64,000 bases of DNA from Macropodus opercularis (GCA_030770545.1 CM061099.1:930001-994000), one strand, 5' to 3'; numbered from the stretch's first letter, positions 1 to 15,000 are shown. Notes: generated by a model not told the origin, from the sequence alone. Numbers and translations are program-made.

Positions 1-64
1 CAGCTCCTTCACCACAACATGAATGTTCGTCCGTCGGCAGATGACTCATGTCTGTCTCCAACAG

Positions 65-3000
65 AAACACAAGGTCGATCTGTTCTACAAGGTTCGACAC
101 GTGATGATGGAGCTGATCGACCTCAGGAGGCAACTGCTGTCGGGTCACCTGACGCAAGACCAGAGCCGAGACGTCAAGAGACACATCACCGCCAGACTGG
201 ACTGGGGCAACGAGTGAGTACACACACAGTACTACACACAAAACACTACACACAGTACTACACACAGTAATACACACAGTACTACACACAGTACTACACA
301 CAGTAATACACTCAGTAATACACACAATACTACACACAGTACTACACACAGTAATACACACAGTAATACACACAGTAATACACACAGTAATACACACAGT
401 ACTACACACAGTACTACACACAATAATACACACAGTACTACACACAGTACTAAACACAGTACTACACACAGTACTACACACAGTACTACACACAATAATA
501 CACACAGTACTACACACAGTACTAAACACAGTACTACACACAGTACTAAACACAGTACTACACACAATAATACACACAGTAATACACACAGTAATACACA
601 CAGTACTAAACACAGTACTACACACAGTACTAAACACAGTACTAAACACAGTACTACACACAATAATACACACAGTACTACACACAGTACTAAACACAGT
701 ACTACACACAGTACTAAACACAGTACTACACACAATAATACACACAGTAATACACACAGTAATACACACAGTACTAAACACAGTACTACACACAGTACTA
801 AACACAGTACTACACACAGTACTACACACAATAATACACACAGTACTACACACAGTACTAAACACAGTACTACACACAGTACTAAACACAGTACTACACA
901 CAATAATACACACAGTAATACACACAGTAATACACACAGTACTAAACACAGTACTACACACAGTACTAAACACAGTACTAAACACAGTACTACACACAAT
1001 AATACACACAGTACTACACACAGTACTAAACACAGTACTACACACAGTACTAAACACAGTACTACACACAATAATACACACAGTAATACACACAGTAATA
1101 CACACAGTACTAAACACAGTACTACACACAGTACTACACACAGTACTACACACAGTACTAAACACAGTACTACACACAGTACTAAACACAGTACTAAACA
1201 CAGTACTACACACAGTACTACACACAATACTACACACAGTAATACACTCAGTAATACACACAATACTACACACAGTACTAAACACAGTACTACACACAGT
1301 ACTACACACAGTACTACACACAGTACTACACACAGTACTAAACACAGTACTACACACAGTACTAAACACAGTACTAAACACAGTACTACACACAATACTA
1401 CACACAGTAATACACTCAGTAATACACACAATACTACACACAGTACTAAACACAGTACTACACACAGTACTAAACACAGTACTACACACAGTACTACACA
1501 CAGTACTAAACACAGTACTACACACAGTACTACACACAGTACTACACACAGTACTACACACAATAATACACACAGTACTACACACAGTACTAAACACAGT
1601 ACTACACACAGTACTAAACACAGTACTACACACAATAATACACACAGTAATACACACAGTAATACACACAGTACTAAACACAGTACTACACACAGTACTA
1701 AACACAGTACTAAACACAGTACTACACACAATAATACACACAGTACTACACACAGTACTAAACACAGTACTACACACAGTACTAAACACAGTACTACACA
1801 CAATAATACACACAGTAATACACACAGTAATACACACAGTACTAAACACAGTACTACACACAGTACTAAACACAGTACTACACACAGTACTACACACAGT
1901 ACTAAACACAGTACTACACACAGTACTAAACACAGTACTAAACACAGTACTACACACAGTACTACACACAATACTACACACAGTAATACACTCAGTAATA
2001 CACACAATACTACACACAGTACTAAACACAGTACTACACACAGTACTACACACAGTACTACACACAGTACTACACACAGTACTACACACAGTACTAAACA
2101 CAGTACTAAACACAGTACTAAACACAGTACTACACACAATACTACACACAGTAATACACTCAGTAATACACACAATACTACACACAGTACTAAACACAGT
2201 ACTACACACAGTACTAAACACAGTACTACACACAGTACTAAACACAGTACTACACACAGTACTACACACAGTACTACACACAGTACTAAACACAGTACTA
2301 CACACAGTACTAAACACAGTACTAAACACAGTACTACACACAGTACTACACACAATACTACACACAGTACTACACACAGTACTACACACAGTACTACACA
2401 CAGTACTACACACAATACTACACACAGTACTACACACAGTAATACACACAGTACTAAACACAGTACTACACACAGTACTAAACACAGTACTACACACAGT
2501 ACTACACACAATACTACACACAGTACTAAACACAGTACTACACACAGTACTAAACACAGTACTAAACACAGTACTACACACAGTACTACACACAATACTA
2601 CACACAGTAATACACTCAGTAATACACACAATACTACACACAGTACTAAACACAGTACTACACACAGTACTAAACACAGTACTACACACAGTACTACACA
2701 CAGTACTACACACAGTACTACACACAGTACTAAACACAGTACTACACACAGTACTAAACACAGTACTAAACACAGTACTACACACAATACTACACACAGT
2801 AATACACTCAGTAATACACACAATACTACACACAGTACTAAACACAGTACTACACACAGTACTAAACACAGTACTAAACACAGTACTACACACAGTACTA
2901 CACACAATACTACACACAGTAATACACTCAGTAATACACACAATACTACACACAGTACTAAACACAGTACTACACACAGTACTAAACACAGTACTACACA

Positions 3001-6000
3001 CAGTACTACACACAGTACTACACACAGTACTAAACACAGTACTACACACAGTACTACACACAGTACTAAACACAGTACTACACACAGTACTAAACACAGT
3101 ACTAAACACAGTACTAAACACAGTACTACACACAATACTACACACAGTACTACACACAGTACTACACACAGTACTACACACAATACTACACACAGTACTA
3201 CACACAGTACTAAACACAGTACTACACACAGTACTAAACACAGTACTACACACAGTACTACACACAATACTACACACAGTACTACACACAGTACTACACA
3301 CAGTACTAAACACAGTACTACACACAGTACTAAACACAGTACTAAACACAGTACTACACACAGTACTACACACAATACTACACACAGTAATACACTCAGT
3401 AATACACACAATACTACACACAGTACTAAACACAGTACTACACACAGTACTAAACACAGTACTACACACAGTACTACACACAGTACTAAACACAGTACTA
3501 CACACAGTACTACACACAATACTACACACAGTAATACACTCAGTAATACACACAATACTACACACAGTAATACACACAGTAATACACACAGTAATACACA
3601 CAATAATACACACAATAATACACACAGTACTACACACAGTACTACACACAGTAATACACACAGTACTACACACAGTACCACACACAGTACTACACACAGT
3701 AATACACACAGTACTACACACAGTAATACACACAGTACTACACACAGTACCACACACAGTACTACACACAGTAATACACACAGTAATACACACAGTACCA
3801 CACACAGTACCACACACAGTACTACACACAGTAATACACACAGTAATACACACAGTACTACACACAGTACCACACACAGTACTACACACAGTAATACACA
3901 CAGTAATACACACAGTACTACACACAGTACCACACACAGTACTACACACAGTAATACACACAATAATACACACAGTACTACACACAGTACTACACACAGT
4001 AATACACACAGTAATACACACAGTACTACACACAGTACTACACACAGTAATACACACAGTAATACACACAGTACTACACACAGTACCACACACAGTACCA
4101 CACACAGTAATACACACAATAATACACACAGTACTACACACAGTACTACACACAGTACTACACACAGTAATACACACAGTAATACACACAGTACCACACA
4201 CACAGTACTACACACAGTAATACACACAGTAATACACACAGTAATACACACAGTAATACACACAGTACTACACACAGTACCACACACAGTACTACACACA
4301 GTACTACACACAGTAATACACACAGTACTACACACAGTACTACACACAGTAATACACACAGTAATACACACAGTAATACACACAGTACCACACACACAGT
4401 ACTACACACAGTACTACACACAGTAATACACACAGTAATACACACAGTAATACACACAGTACTACACACAGTACCACACACAGTACTACACACAGTACTA
4501 CACACAGTACTACACACAGTAATACACACAGTAATACACACAGTAATACACACAGTACCACACACAGTACTACACACAGTAATACACACAGTACCACACA
4601 CAGTAATACACACAGTAATACACACAGTACTACACACAGTACTACACACAGTACTACACACAGTAATACACACAGTAATACACACAGTAATACACACAGT
4701 ACTACACACAGTACTACACACAGTAATACACACAGTAATACACACAGTACTACACACAGTACTACACACAGTAATACACACAGTACTACACACAGTACTA
4801 CACACAGTACTACACACAGTAATACACACAGTACCACACACAGTACTACACACAGTACTACACACAGTAATACACACAGTAATACACACAGTACTACACA
4901 CAGTAATACACACAGTACTACACACAGTAATACACACAGTAATACACACAGTACTACACACAGTACTACACACAGTACTACACACAGTACTACACACAGT
5001 AATACACACAGTACTAAACACAGTACTACACACAGTACTACACACTACACACAGGGAAGCGTGTCCTGGTTGTGGTTCTTCTGTCGCAGCGTCTCCGTCC
5101 GGTTCTGGTTGAACTCGTGATTCATCTGGATGAACCTGTTTCGATCAGACGCGTTTTCACGCTGTTCTCTCTGTCGCAGGCATCTGGGTCTGGACCTGGT
5201 GCCGAGAAAAGAGTTTGACACGGTGGACGAAGACCAGATCAGCGTCTCGGACCTTTACAAGATGGTAGGAACCGCCCAGAACCTCATCTGTGTGGAACCG
5301 CCCGCTGACCAGAACCAGCCTCTGCTTCACGACTTTAATATGAGGCTGATTCGGTTGGAGGCGAAGTCTTTGTGAACGGTGGACGTAAGGGAGCAGAGGT
5401 CACGGGGTCACGGGGTCACGAGGTCAACTCCAGCTGCAGATAACGACTCAGGGAGGATTTTAACGAGGGGTTAAAGTTGCTCTGTGTTGGTTTGGGTTCG
5501 TGCAGCTTTGGTTCATATGTGACACAGCTGGAGGAAGCAGGACGCTGCACGTGTCCCTCTGGCGTTTTACAGCTGCCACATTGATCACTTTGATATTTAG
5601 TTCAGTGAGCATAAATAAAAGCGTCGGAGCCGCTGCTCTCGTCCTCGTTTCCACGTTTTTACGTTTGATCTCGTCCTGAACTTCAGGCAACACGTGCTGC
5701 TAGAAACAGAGCAGACGTCTGCTGAGAGCGTTGGTCAGATGATCCTGGTCCGGTCACACGTCTCCAGGACGGTCTGTCACGTTGTCTCAGGTGCTGAGCT
5801 GAACGTAGGTGATGCTGAGTATTCTGGGCCGTTGTCTCTCAGACCTGATGTTCTGTCGTTAAGTAGCTGAGCGGCTCCAGGAAACACGCTGGTTGCAGTG
5901 ATCCGCTTTGTTCTGTTGCCTAGAGACTGATCTGGAGACGATGAAGTGATGCAGGAGGAGAACAAGCGTCACAAACATCGTTACGTTAGAACGTTTGTGT

Positions 6001-9000
6001 TCACGCAGAACCAAACTAAGTCACTGATATAAACGTGTTGTTAGTCTGCTTCCGTCATTAGCTGCTCAACACAATCTTCTTCTATTAACTCACAAACGTT
6101 CACATCATCAACTCGATGCTTTTCTGTCGCATGACGTGAACTAATCTCTTTGGACGTTTTGCAAACAGACGCACATCCAACCGCTTCCATGACCCAGTTC
6201 CATGATGGTCACTCAGACAGGTCCCACGTTTCAGGAGCAGGTTACTGTAACGTTGTTGTCACTTCAGTTCAAACGGGTTTTCACTCTCACAGTCGTAGTA
6301 ATGAGAGGAGAGAAGAAGGGGGGAGGCAAAAGGAAAGGAGAGGAGAGGTCAGGAAAGGAGGTGAGGAAACGAGGATGATAAAGACGGATCTGAGTGGATG
6401 GATAAAAGAGCTGAAAGGAACTTTAGCAGAGGTGAAGAGAAAGGGTTAGGAAATAAGCAAAGGAAGCAAGGAGAGGAGATGAACTCTGTCTTTCTGTCTC
6501 TCGCAGCATCTGTCCAGCAGACACAGCGTCCAGCAGAGCAGCACGCAGGTAACTATGACTACCACAGTGCCACTGAGCAATGCTACAACTACCATAGAAC
6601 CACTGAGCAAAGTTACAACTACCATAGAACCACTGAGCAATGTTACAACTACCATAGAACCACTGAGCAAAGTTACAACTACCATAGAACCACTGAGCAA
6701 TGCTACAACTACCATAGAACCACTGAGCAAAGTTACAACTACCACAGAACCACTGAGCAAAGTTACAACTACCACAGAACCACTGAGCAAAGTTACAACT
6801 ACCACAGAACCACTGAGCAATGCTACAACTACCATAGAACCACTGAGCAATGTTACAACTACCATAGAACCACTGAGCAATGCTACAACTACCATAGAAC
6901 CACTGAGCAATGTTACAACTACCATAGAACCACTGAGCAATGTTACAACTACCACAGAACCACTGAGCAATGTTACAACTACCACAGAACCACTGAGCAA
7001 TGTTACAACTACCACAGAACCACTGAGCAATGTTACAACTACCACAGAACCACTGAGCAAAGTTACAACTACCATAGAACCACTGAGCAATGCTACAACT
7101 ACCTTAGAACCAATGAGCAATGTTACAACTACCATAGAACCACTGAGCAAAGTTACAACTACCACAGAACCACTGAGCAATGTTACAACTACCATAGAAC
7201 CACTGAGCAATGTTACAACTACCATAGAACCACTGAGCAATGCTACAACTACCATAGAACCACTGAGCAAAGTTACAACTACCATAGAACCACTGAGCAA
7301 TGCATCAACTACCATAGAACCACTGAGCAATGTTACAACTACCACAGAACCACTGAGCAAAGTTACAACTACCATAGAACCACTGAGCAATGTTACAACT
7401 ACCACAGAACCACTGAGCAATGTTACAACTACCACAGAACCACTGAGCAAAGTTACAACTACCACAGAACCACTGAGCAATGTTACAACTACCACAGAAC
7501 CACTGAGCAATGTTACAACTACCACAGAACCACTGAGCAAAGTTACAACTACCATAGAACCACTGAGCAAAGTTACAACTACCACAGAACCACTGAGCAA
7601 AGTTACAACTACCACAGAACCACTGAGCAAAGTTACAACTACCACAGAACCACTGAGCAATGTTACAACTACCACAGAACCACTGAGCAAAGTTACAACT
7701 ACCACAGAACCACTGAGCAATGTTACAACTACCACAGAACCACTGAGCAAAGTTACAACTACCTTAGAACCAATGAGCAATGCTACAACTACCACAGAAC
7801 CACTGAGCAATGCTACAACTACCATAGAACCACTGAGCAAAGTTACAACTACCACAGAACCACTGAGCAATGCTACAACTACCATAGAACCACTGAGCAA
7901 TGCTACCACCGCTAGTGAGGCTGATTTGGTTGTTGTGGTGGTTTCCAGGGCGACAGCATCCGGCAGCACGGCGAGCCCTGCAGGATTCCGGTACCTCACC
8001 ACCTCCTGGTGAACCTGAAGAGCTTCACCTACAACAGCATCGGCGAGGACACGGACATTTTCTTCTCTCTGTACGACCTGAGAGAAGGAAAGACCATCAG
8101 GTCAGCAGACACACATCACATCACATGAAGGCAGAACATGAACCTTTTTAACGTTCCTCTAATGTTTAGACCAAACATCTGTCGTAGCATCTACAGTGAC
8201 GATAGAGTTTTATTGTTCTATCTGTAAAGTTAAACATGCAGAGGTTCTGTAGTAGAGAAGCAACACGGCCTCTTATGTTTCACTAGAGGAGAGAACAGCG
8301 TCGCCTGCGATTGGTCCTTAGCATCACACAAAGAAGAGGAGACGTTGACCCAGAGCTGATGGATCAGGACCAGGAACATCTACCGTCAGTAGATGATGTT
8401 CAGTTCATTGAGCTCCAGGGTTTTACTTCCTCTACTTGAGCTGAGCTCATCTTCGGTTCGGTGGCTCATCCTTTGGCTCTGTGCTGGCCGTGACCTTTGA
8501 CCCTCTCTGCTGTCGTCCTCCTGGTGTCTTAAGGGACCATAGCGTCGTTACGTATTAGTGGAGCTGATGTGTGTTACACAGCAAAATGTTTTCACACGTT
8601 TGGCCTTGGCCTTGTTTTCACGTCTGGTCTGACTCAGCGTTGGAGTCGAATGTCAGGAGCCGCTCGGATAACGACGCGCCAGCAGAGGAGAGGAACCTGA
8701 AACCCAGCGTCTGAGCTGCCGAATCACTGGCTCAATTAAAACGTCAGCTCATGATCTGAAACAAACCTGGACGTCAGCAGGTCCTTTCTGACGCCGCAGA
8801 TGGTGGAGACCAAGTTATGAGCAAAAAGAGAGACTGGTCGTCAGGTTTGGCTCCTAATATGTCACGACTGCTGAATCAGAAACCGTCCAGTTATTCTGAC
8901 AGACGCAGACGAGGGGCAGTGGTGTGGAAACGATGGCTGCATGTGTCTCTGTGTGAGTCTGTGTGAGTCTGTGTGAGCCTGTGTGAGTCTGTGTGAGTCC

Positions 9001-12000
9001 ATCCGTGCAGCTCGTCCACGTGAACAGGCTGCAAACACAAACTTTCTCTACTTGCGTCTGCTTCGTTCGTGTTTCTCCTTTTAATGGATGTCGGTGGTAA
9101 ATTGCATCTAACTCATCTGTGGTTGCGTGTGAGCGACTGTTTTCTCTCCCAGTGGTTTTAGAAAAACCAGCCTGAAGAATCTGGGCTATGACTGAATGTG
9201 AAGCCACTAAAGCTCCTTCCCTCTCGTCTCCCACCAGCCAACGCTCAGTCGTATAAATGTTCAGTCTCCTCTGTCGTTTGTTTGAGCCGCCGTATCTCGG
9301 TTGTTTAGTTAAAGAGTCGGACAAACTGTGTGTCGTCTGGACTCGCTGCTGCTGTTTGTGGAGAATAAATAAAAACTATGACGAGGTTCAGCATTTACCT
9401 GAAAACGCGACTGAACTGACGCGTTTGGATCAATCTCATCACGGATCTGCTGCTCGACTGCGTTAAGTCAAGGATGAGGCTTTAAAGTAAAGCCTTTCAG
9501 CCTAGTTCGAGCCCAGAGACGCCAGCAGACGAGCTGCTGCTGTAGAGGACGACTGAGGGAACAGGATCCGTTCAGGTGGTTCTGGAGCCGCTGAGCAGCT
9601 GCAGATGGAGGCTTGTTGTTGTGTTAGTTCCTGGATTTAACATAACTGAGGATGTTCTGAGGTTAAAGCCGCCTTGTTCTTGTGTTTTTAGTGAGAAGTT
9701 CATGGTGAGACTGAACAAGAACGGAGGCCCGAGGAACCCGGAGAAGGTGGACAAGCTGTGCGCCCTCTTCACGGTAACACACTGCCCCCTGTCGGCCACA
9801 TGGAGGCAGGGCAGCGTCACCTGCTCTTTAATAAACGTCCCAGCTCAAACATGGATGTTGACTGGTCCCCACGGTCTGGATCAGCTGGACATTCAGTTTC
9901 ATGATCCTCATGTCGAACGTGTTGAGGAATCCAGACGAACCACGGTCGCTTTCATTCAACGCAGCCTTTATTTCACTGTGTGTTTCTCCTCTTTCTGTGA
10001 TTCTGCAGGACCTGAGCAACAAAGACATGAAGCGAGACCTGTACATCGTCTCCCAGGTCATCAGGACAGGTACGTCTGGAGATCATCACCATGAAGCCGT
10101 CTGAGAGTTGAGTCCTGGCTCCTTCTGTTCCGTAGAAACGTTTCTCATCCATCCAGAAGCTTCTTCAGCCTGAAGTTGGTGGAGGCCACAGATGGATCCT
10201 CCAGGTAGGTTCACTCCACTGGTCTGGATCTTCCTCCTGGTGGATGGAGGCAGGTTGTGTCTGAGCCTCCACCTGCTTCTCTGGACGTGTGATGAACGTT
10301 CAGACCTGCTCTGTCCACGTGGACGTCGCTGTGGAGATACACGGATACTGATACTCAACGGAGGAAGATCCAGACCAGTTCACCACAAGGACTCACTGAA
10401 CCTGATGGAGGAGGAGGAGTCACGGTGGAGGAGATCTCTCACCTACTCAATCAATCTGTGGCCTCCACCAACTTCAGGCTGAAGAAGCTTCTGGATGGAG
10501 AAACGTTTAAACAGAAGAAGCCAGGACTCAGCTGTCAGACATCAGGCTCAGCAGTAGGTGTGTCTGCTCTGAACGGCCTCCAGACTCTGTCGCCTCCCTG
10601 TTTAGGCCGCATGCTGCTCAACGACAGTAAGAAGGGTCCAGCGCACGTCCAGTACCGGCGTCCGTACGGCTGCGCGGCTCTGGCCATGAGCGACGTGCTG
10701 CAGACCATCTCCGAGCTGAAGGAGGAGAAGGACTTCGTCCTGAAGGTTTACACGTGAGTGTGTGTGAAGTTAAATATGTAATAAGCTGAGGCTGCTGCTG
10801 CCCTTTGACGTTACCATGGAAACAGAACAGAACAGAACATACAAATGTTTTCTGCTTCTCCAGGTGCAACAATGAGAACGAATGGTACCAGATCCACGAG
10901 AACATCATCCGCAAGTCCAGCACCAAGTACACCGCACCCAGCACCAGCTACGGTACGGCCCTAGTCTAGGACCCGACTCAGGAGGTGGTTCTGGCCGCAG
11001 CCTCGGTCTCAGCTTGTCCTCCATCTTCTGTCCGTTGTCCTTGACGTCTCCCGTCCTTCTGGTCCCTGCAGGTCTGATCATCTCTCTGCAGCTGCTCCGC
11101 GGCGACTTGGAGCAGGTCCGCAGGGAAAACCCGCTGACGTTCAGCAGGGGCGTGGCCATCACACGCAAACTGGGCTTCCCCGACGTCATCATGCCAGGTG
11201 AGACGCACGGTCCGATAAAACGACCTGGTACCAGAACCTTCAGTGACCTGGTACCAGAACCTTCAGTGACCTGGTACCAGAACCTTAAGCGAACTGGTGC
11301 CGACAGAACCTTCAGTGACCTGGTACCAGCACCTTCAGTGACCTGGTACCAGAACCTTCAGTGACCTGGTACCAGAACCTTCAGTGACCTGGTACCAAAA
11401 CCTTCAGTGACCTGGTACCGACAGAACCTTCAGTGACCTGGTGCCAGAACCTTAAGCGAACTGGTGCCGACAGAACCTTCAGTGACCTGGTACCAGAACA
11501 TTCAGTGACCTGGTACCGACAGAACCTTTAGTGACCTGGTACCAGAACCTTAAGCGAACTGGTGCCGACAGAACCTTCAGTGACCTGGTACCAGAACCTT
11601 CAGTGACCTGGTACAGACAGAACCTTCAGTGACCTGGTACCAGAACCTTCAGTGACCTGGTACCAGAACCTTCAGTGACCTGGTACCAGAACCTTCAGTG
11701 ACCTGTGTGCGTCTCGTTCCAGGCGACGTCCGTAACGACCTGTACCTGACTCTGGAGCGAGGAGACTTTGAGCGAGGAGGGAAGAGCGTCCAGAAGAACG
11801 TTGAGGTCACCGTGTACCTGCTGTACGCAGACGGAGAAATACTCAAAGTACGGAGCTCAACACAAAGTCATTTACTTAAACACATTTATTAAACAAATCA
11901 TCAGCCACCAGTGATGTTTCATCAGTTCCAGCGATGAGTCCAGTTGTGTTCGTGGTCACAGAGGTAGGACCAACTACGGTGATACCACCCTGGTTGTAGT

Positions 12001-15000
12001 GAACCAGTAACCAGACCGTCTGGCTTCAACAGTTCTCCAGCAGAACCTGCAGTGACGAGCCCACGTTTACACCTGGTGCATCTGGAAAAGTCCTGAAACA
12101 CTGACCTGTCAGGTCACGACTTGCTGATGAAGTAGAGCCTGTAATTTATTTGTACACGTTTTTGTTAAACGTGTTTGTTCACAGATGAAACTCAAGCTGT
12201 GAACGTGGATGGAGCAGGTCAGCGTTCGGTCCCAGTCTGTGTCCTTAGCTGCTTAACTCGTCATCGGCTCCAGGACTTACCAGGGACGGTTTTCAGATTG
12301 TGTGCTGCTCTGTTCTGTGATTAACCAATCAGAGCTTAGTATGGTATTAGAGAAGGATTGTGTCTGGTGAGGCTGAGCATCACTTCGTCACCTGAAGCAG
12401 GTTAGAAGCGGAAGCAGAGCGATGGGCGAGACGAGAGAGAAGCAGTTAGTGAGCAGATACAAACAAATATTAGAAACCACAGAATAACACGGTGACGTAT
12501 GTGCACAGATTCTGAATTATTTTGTGGAGTTCAGTTCTTCAGCTCCTCAGGTTGACGCTGGATTCTGTCCATCTCTTCATTTTCCATTTTCCTAATGACG
12601 CCTCCTGTCCCGTAGGACTGCATCAGCCTGGGTTCGGGGGAGCCCAACGTCCCGGAGCATCGCTCCTTCGTCCTGTACCACAACAACAGTCCTCGATGGG
12701 GTGAAGTCGTCAAACTGCCCGTCCCCATCGACCGCTTCAGAGGCTCCCACCTCCGCTTCGAGTTCAGACACTGCTCCAGTGAGTAGCTGTTGTCACGAAG
12801 GGCTCGGCTGAAGTCGGGTTCTGGTTTGATTCGTTAGTTGTCTTCGCCCATTTTCATTACAGCGAAGGACAAAGGAGAGAAGAAGCTGTTTGGTTTCGCC
12901 TTCACGCCTCTGATGCGGGAGGATGGAACCACTCTGTCTGACGAGAGCCACGAACTCTACGTCTACAAGGTCAGACGTGATTCCTGAGATGTTACTCACA
13001 AATACTACTTTACTGGAGGGAACTGAACTAGTTACGCTATTTGAAATCATGGGACAAACCCAGCAGAAGCGTTGTGTTAGCGTTGAGGCGTGTGGTGGAT
13101 GTAACGTCTCCTCTGGGCCTCAGTGCGATGAGAACACGACCTTCAGCAACCACGCGCTGTACCTGGGCCTGCCCTGCTGCAGGGAGGACCTGAGCAGCTG
13201 CCCCAGCCTCCCGTCCAGCCTCATCTTCCAGCGCAGCACCAAGGAGGCGTTCTGGATCTGCACACAGCTGTCCTCCACCAAGCTCACTCAGAACGGTACG
13301 TCTGGACCCGCTTCACACACATATGACCCGAACCAGTAGAAGGCAAGCGGAAGCGCCTGTACCTAATAAAGTGGTCACCGAGTGACCACGCGTCAACGCA
13401 GAACAAGCGTCTAACCGACCTTGTCTTCCGTTGTCTCTGCCAGTGGACCTGCTGGCGCTGCTCAAGTGGAAGACGCATCCCGACCGGGTCACGGACGTCC
13501 TGGGGAGGTTACGACACGTCAGCGGGGAGGAAATAGTGAAGGTTTCCAACCTCAACCCTCCTTTGGTTGATAAGCTCAGAGTGATGCAGACGCGTACTGA
13601 GATCTGTGTGTGTTGCAGTTTCTCCAGGACATTCTGGACACGTTGTTCTCCATCCTGGACGACAACACGGACAAATACGGGCCGTTGGTGTTTCAGTCGC
13701 TGGTACGTGGCTGATTGTTCTTCACAGTAAATGTCAGCGTATCGGGTTTAAAAAGCCTCCAGACGTGGTTGCGTTGGCGTAAGGTCACAGTCAGCAGCTT
13801 GTGGACCGTTTTCATCTGTGTCTCGCAGGTTTTCATCATCAACCTGCTCAGGGACAGTAAATATTTCCACTTCCGCCCGGTGATGGACACCTACATCCAG
13901 AAGCACTTCGCTGGGGCGCTGGCCTACAAGTGAGTGTTGCTGCGACGCCCGAGACGGGAGAACACAGAACCAAACGTGGTCCAGGTGTCAGTGCAGCGTC
14001 CGTGTGTTTCAGGGAGCTGATCCGTTGTCTGAAGTGGTACATGGACCGATCCGCCGAGGTGCTGAGACAGGACCACATACAGGAGGCGATGAGGGTGAGA
14101 CGCTGCAGTCTGCTGAGAGAATGTTCAGTAACTGAGCTGGAAGATCACACCGATGAGATGAGAAGCCAGAGGAGGAGCTGGAGACGAGAAGCCAGAGGAG
14201 GAGTTGGTGCTGGAGACTCGCCTGCAGCTGCCTGAGCAACGCGCTGGTTCTGCAGTTCTTCTGTGACGCGGGTCCTAAACGGTGGCTCCTCCGTAGACCC
14301 CCAACGTGTCCCAGGCTGAGAAGAGAAGCAGCATCTGGAGCAGAATGTCCACATTAAAATATTTAGACTCTATGAGTCCACAGATTCTGAAGCACTCAGT
14401 TCTTTTCTGCCTGACTTCTGTTATATTCTCTGTTTTAATGTGAATATATAAAACAATCTCTGCCTCAGTCTCTACATCTAAGCATAAAGTGACCAACTCG
14501 CCCTCCGCTTGCGTTCGTCCCTCAGGCGCTGGAGTATCTGATCAAGTTCATCGTCCAGTCTCGCCTCCTCTACTCTCGGGCCACCTGTGGGATGGAGGAG
14601 GAGCAGTTTCGCGCCAGCATCCAGGATCTGTTTCAGTCGATCCGCTTCGTCCTCAGCCTGGACAGCCGCAGCTCCGAGACCCTCGTCTTCACTCAGGTGA
14701 ACTGGCTCCATCATACTAGGACTGTTTTTATGGGCTTTACTGTTTCAGACGTCTCCTTTTTTACAGCTTGTTTCTTTGTAGATTTCAGACTAGTTACTCC
14801 CCGTATGACACAATAACATTAGTTTTCATTATAACTGCTACTAGTTGCCTTATTCTGACTTTCATCTCCTTTATATGCTTCCTTCCTCTTGTTCCTGTGA
14901 TCCTTCCTTGCTTCCTTTCCTAAACGTGGGGTCCCTGTAATTGCTCCTGTATTCTCCCCCCCCTGGGCCCCACAGGGCTCCCAGCCTTGTCCAAATCAAG

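Larger units (their letters stand above)
65..10952 (+). other. dock3: dock3 exons 1-8: region between SH3 and DHR-1
   Basis: These eight exons encode about the first 269 residues visible here. They form the helical and linker region that in DOCK-A/B proteins packs against the SH3 domain and ELMO. The reading runs from KHKVDLFYK through ITARLDWGNE, GLDLVPRKEF, DQISVSDLYKM, then SFTYNSIGEDTDIFFSLYD and RLNKNGGPRNPEK. Exon 1 is preceded by an acceptor (AG at 63-64), so the ATG codons at 19 and 23 are intronic and not the gene's start. Exon 3 (6507-6548) codes for only 14 residues and lies directly before a minisatellite. Confidence 0.85.
11072..13295 (+). other. dock3: dock3 exons 9-13: DHR-1 (C2-type) domain
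   Basis: Exons 11072-11197, 11723-11847, 12616-12778, 12863-12969 and 13124-13295 encode the DOCK homology region 1, a C2-like fold that in the family binds phosphoinositides and brings the protein to the membrane. Visible stretches include KLGFPDVIMPGDVRNDLYL, GDFERGGKSVQKNVEVTVY, ISLGSGEPN, NNSPRWGEVVKLPVPIDRF and KDKGEKKLFGFAF. It spans about residues 270-500 of the visible protein. Length and order agree with the family and no disruption is seen. Confidence 0.88.

Noticed and set aside
19..64. ATG codons at 19 and 23 as the start of the first coding region
   Set aside because: They precede the acceptor AG at 63-64. The family sequence continues only from 65.
232..4395. A 1,387-codon minus-strand open frame of Val/Leu/Cys repeats
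   Set aside because: It is wholly within the 12-bp satellite. A 12-bp unit without a stop gives an endless frame. There is no start context, splice support or family resemblance.
4158..5045. Further minus-strand repeat frames (295 and 165 codons)
   Set aside because: The same satellite read in another register after the 2-bp insertions.
218..7912. CRISPR-like regular repeats
   Set aside because: The units are contiguous with no unique spacers, and the DNA is vertebrate. These are tandem satellites.
6398..8002. Two long frames (505 codons plus, 518 codons minus) in the 30-bp minisatellite
   Set aside because: They are not in the dock3 frame and arise because 30 is a multiple of three. Only the frame continuous with exon 3 is kept as a finding.
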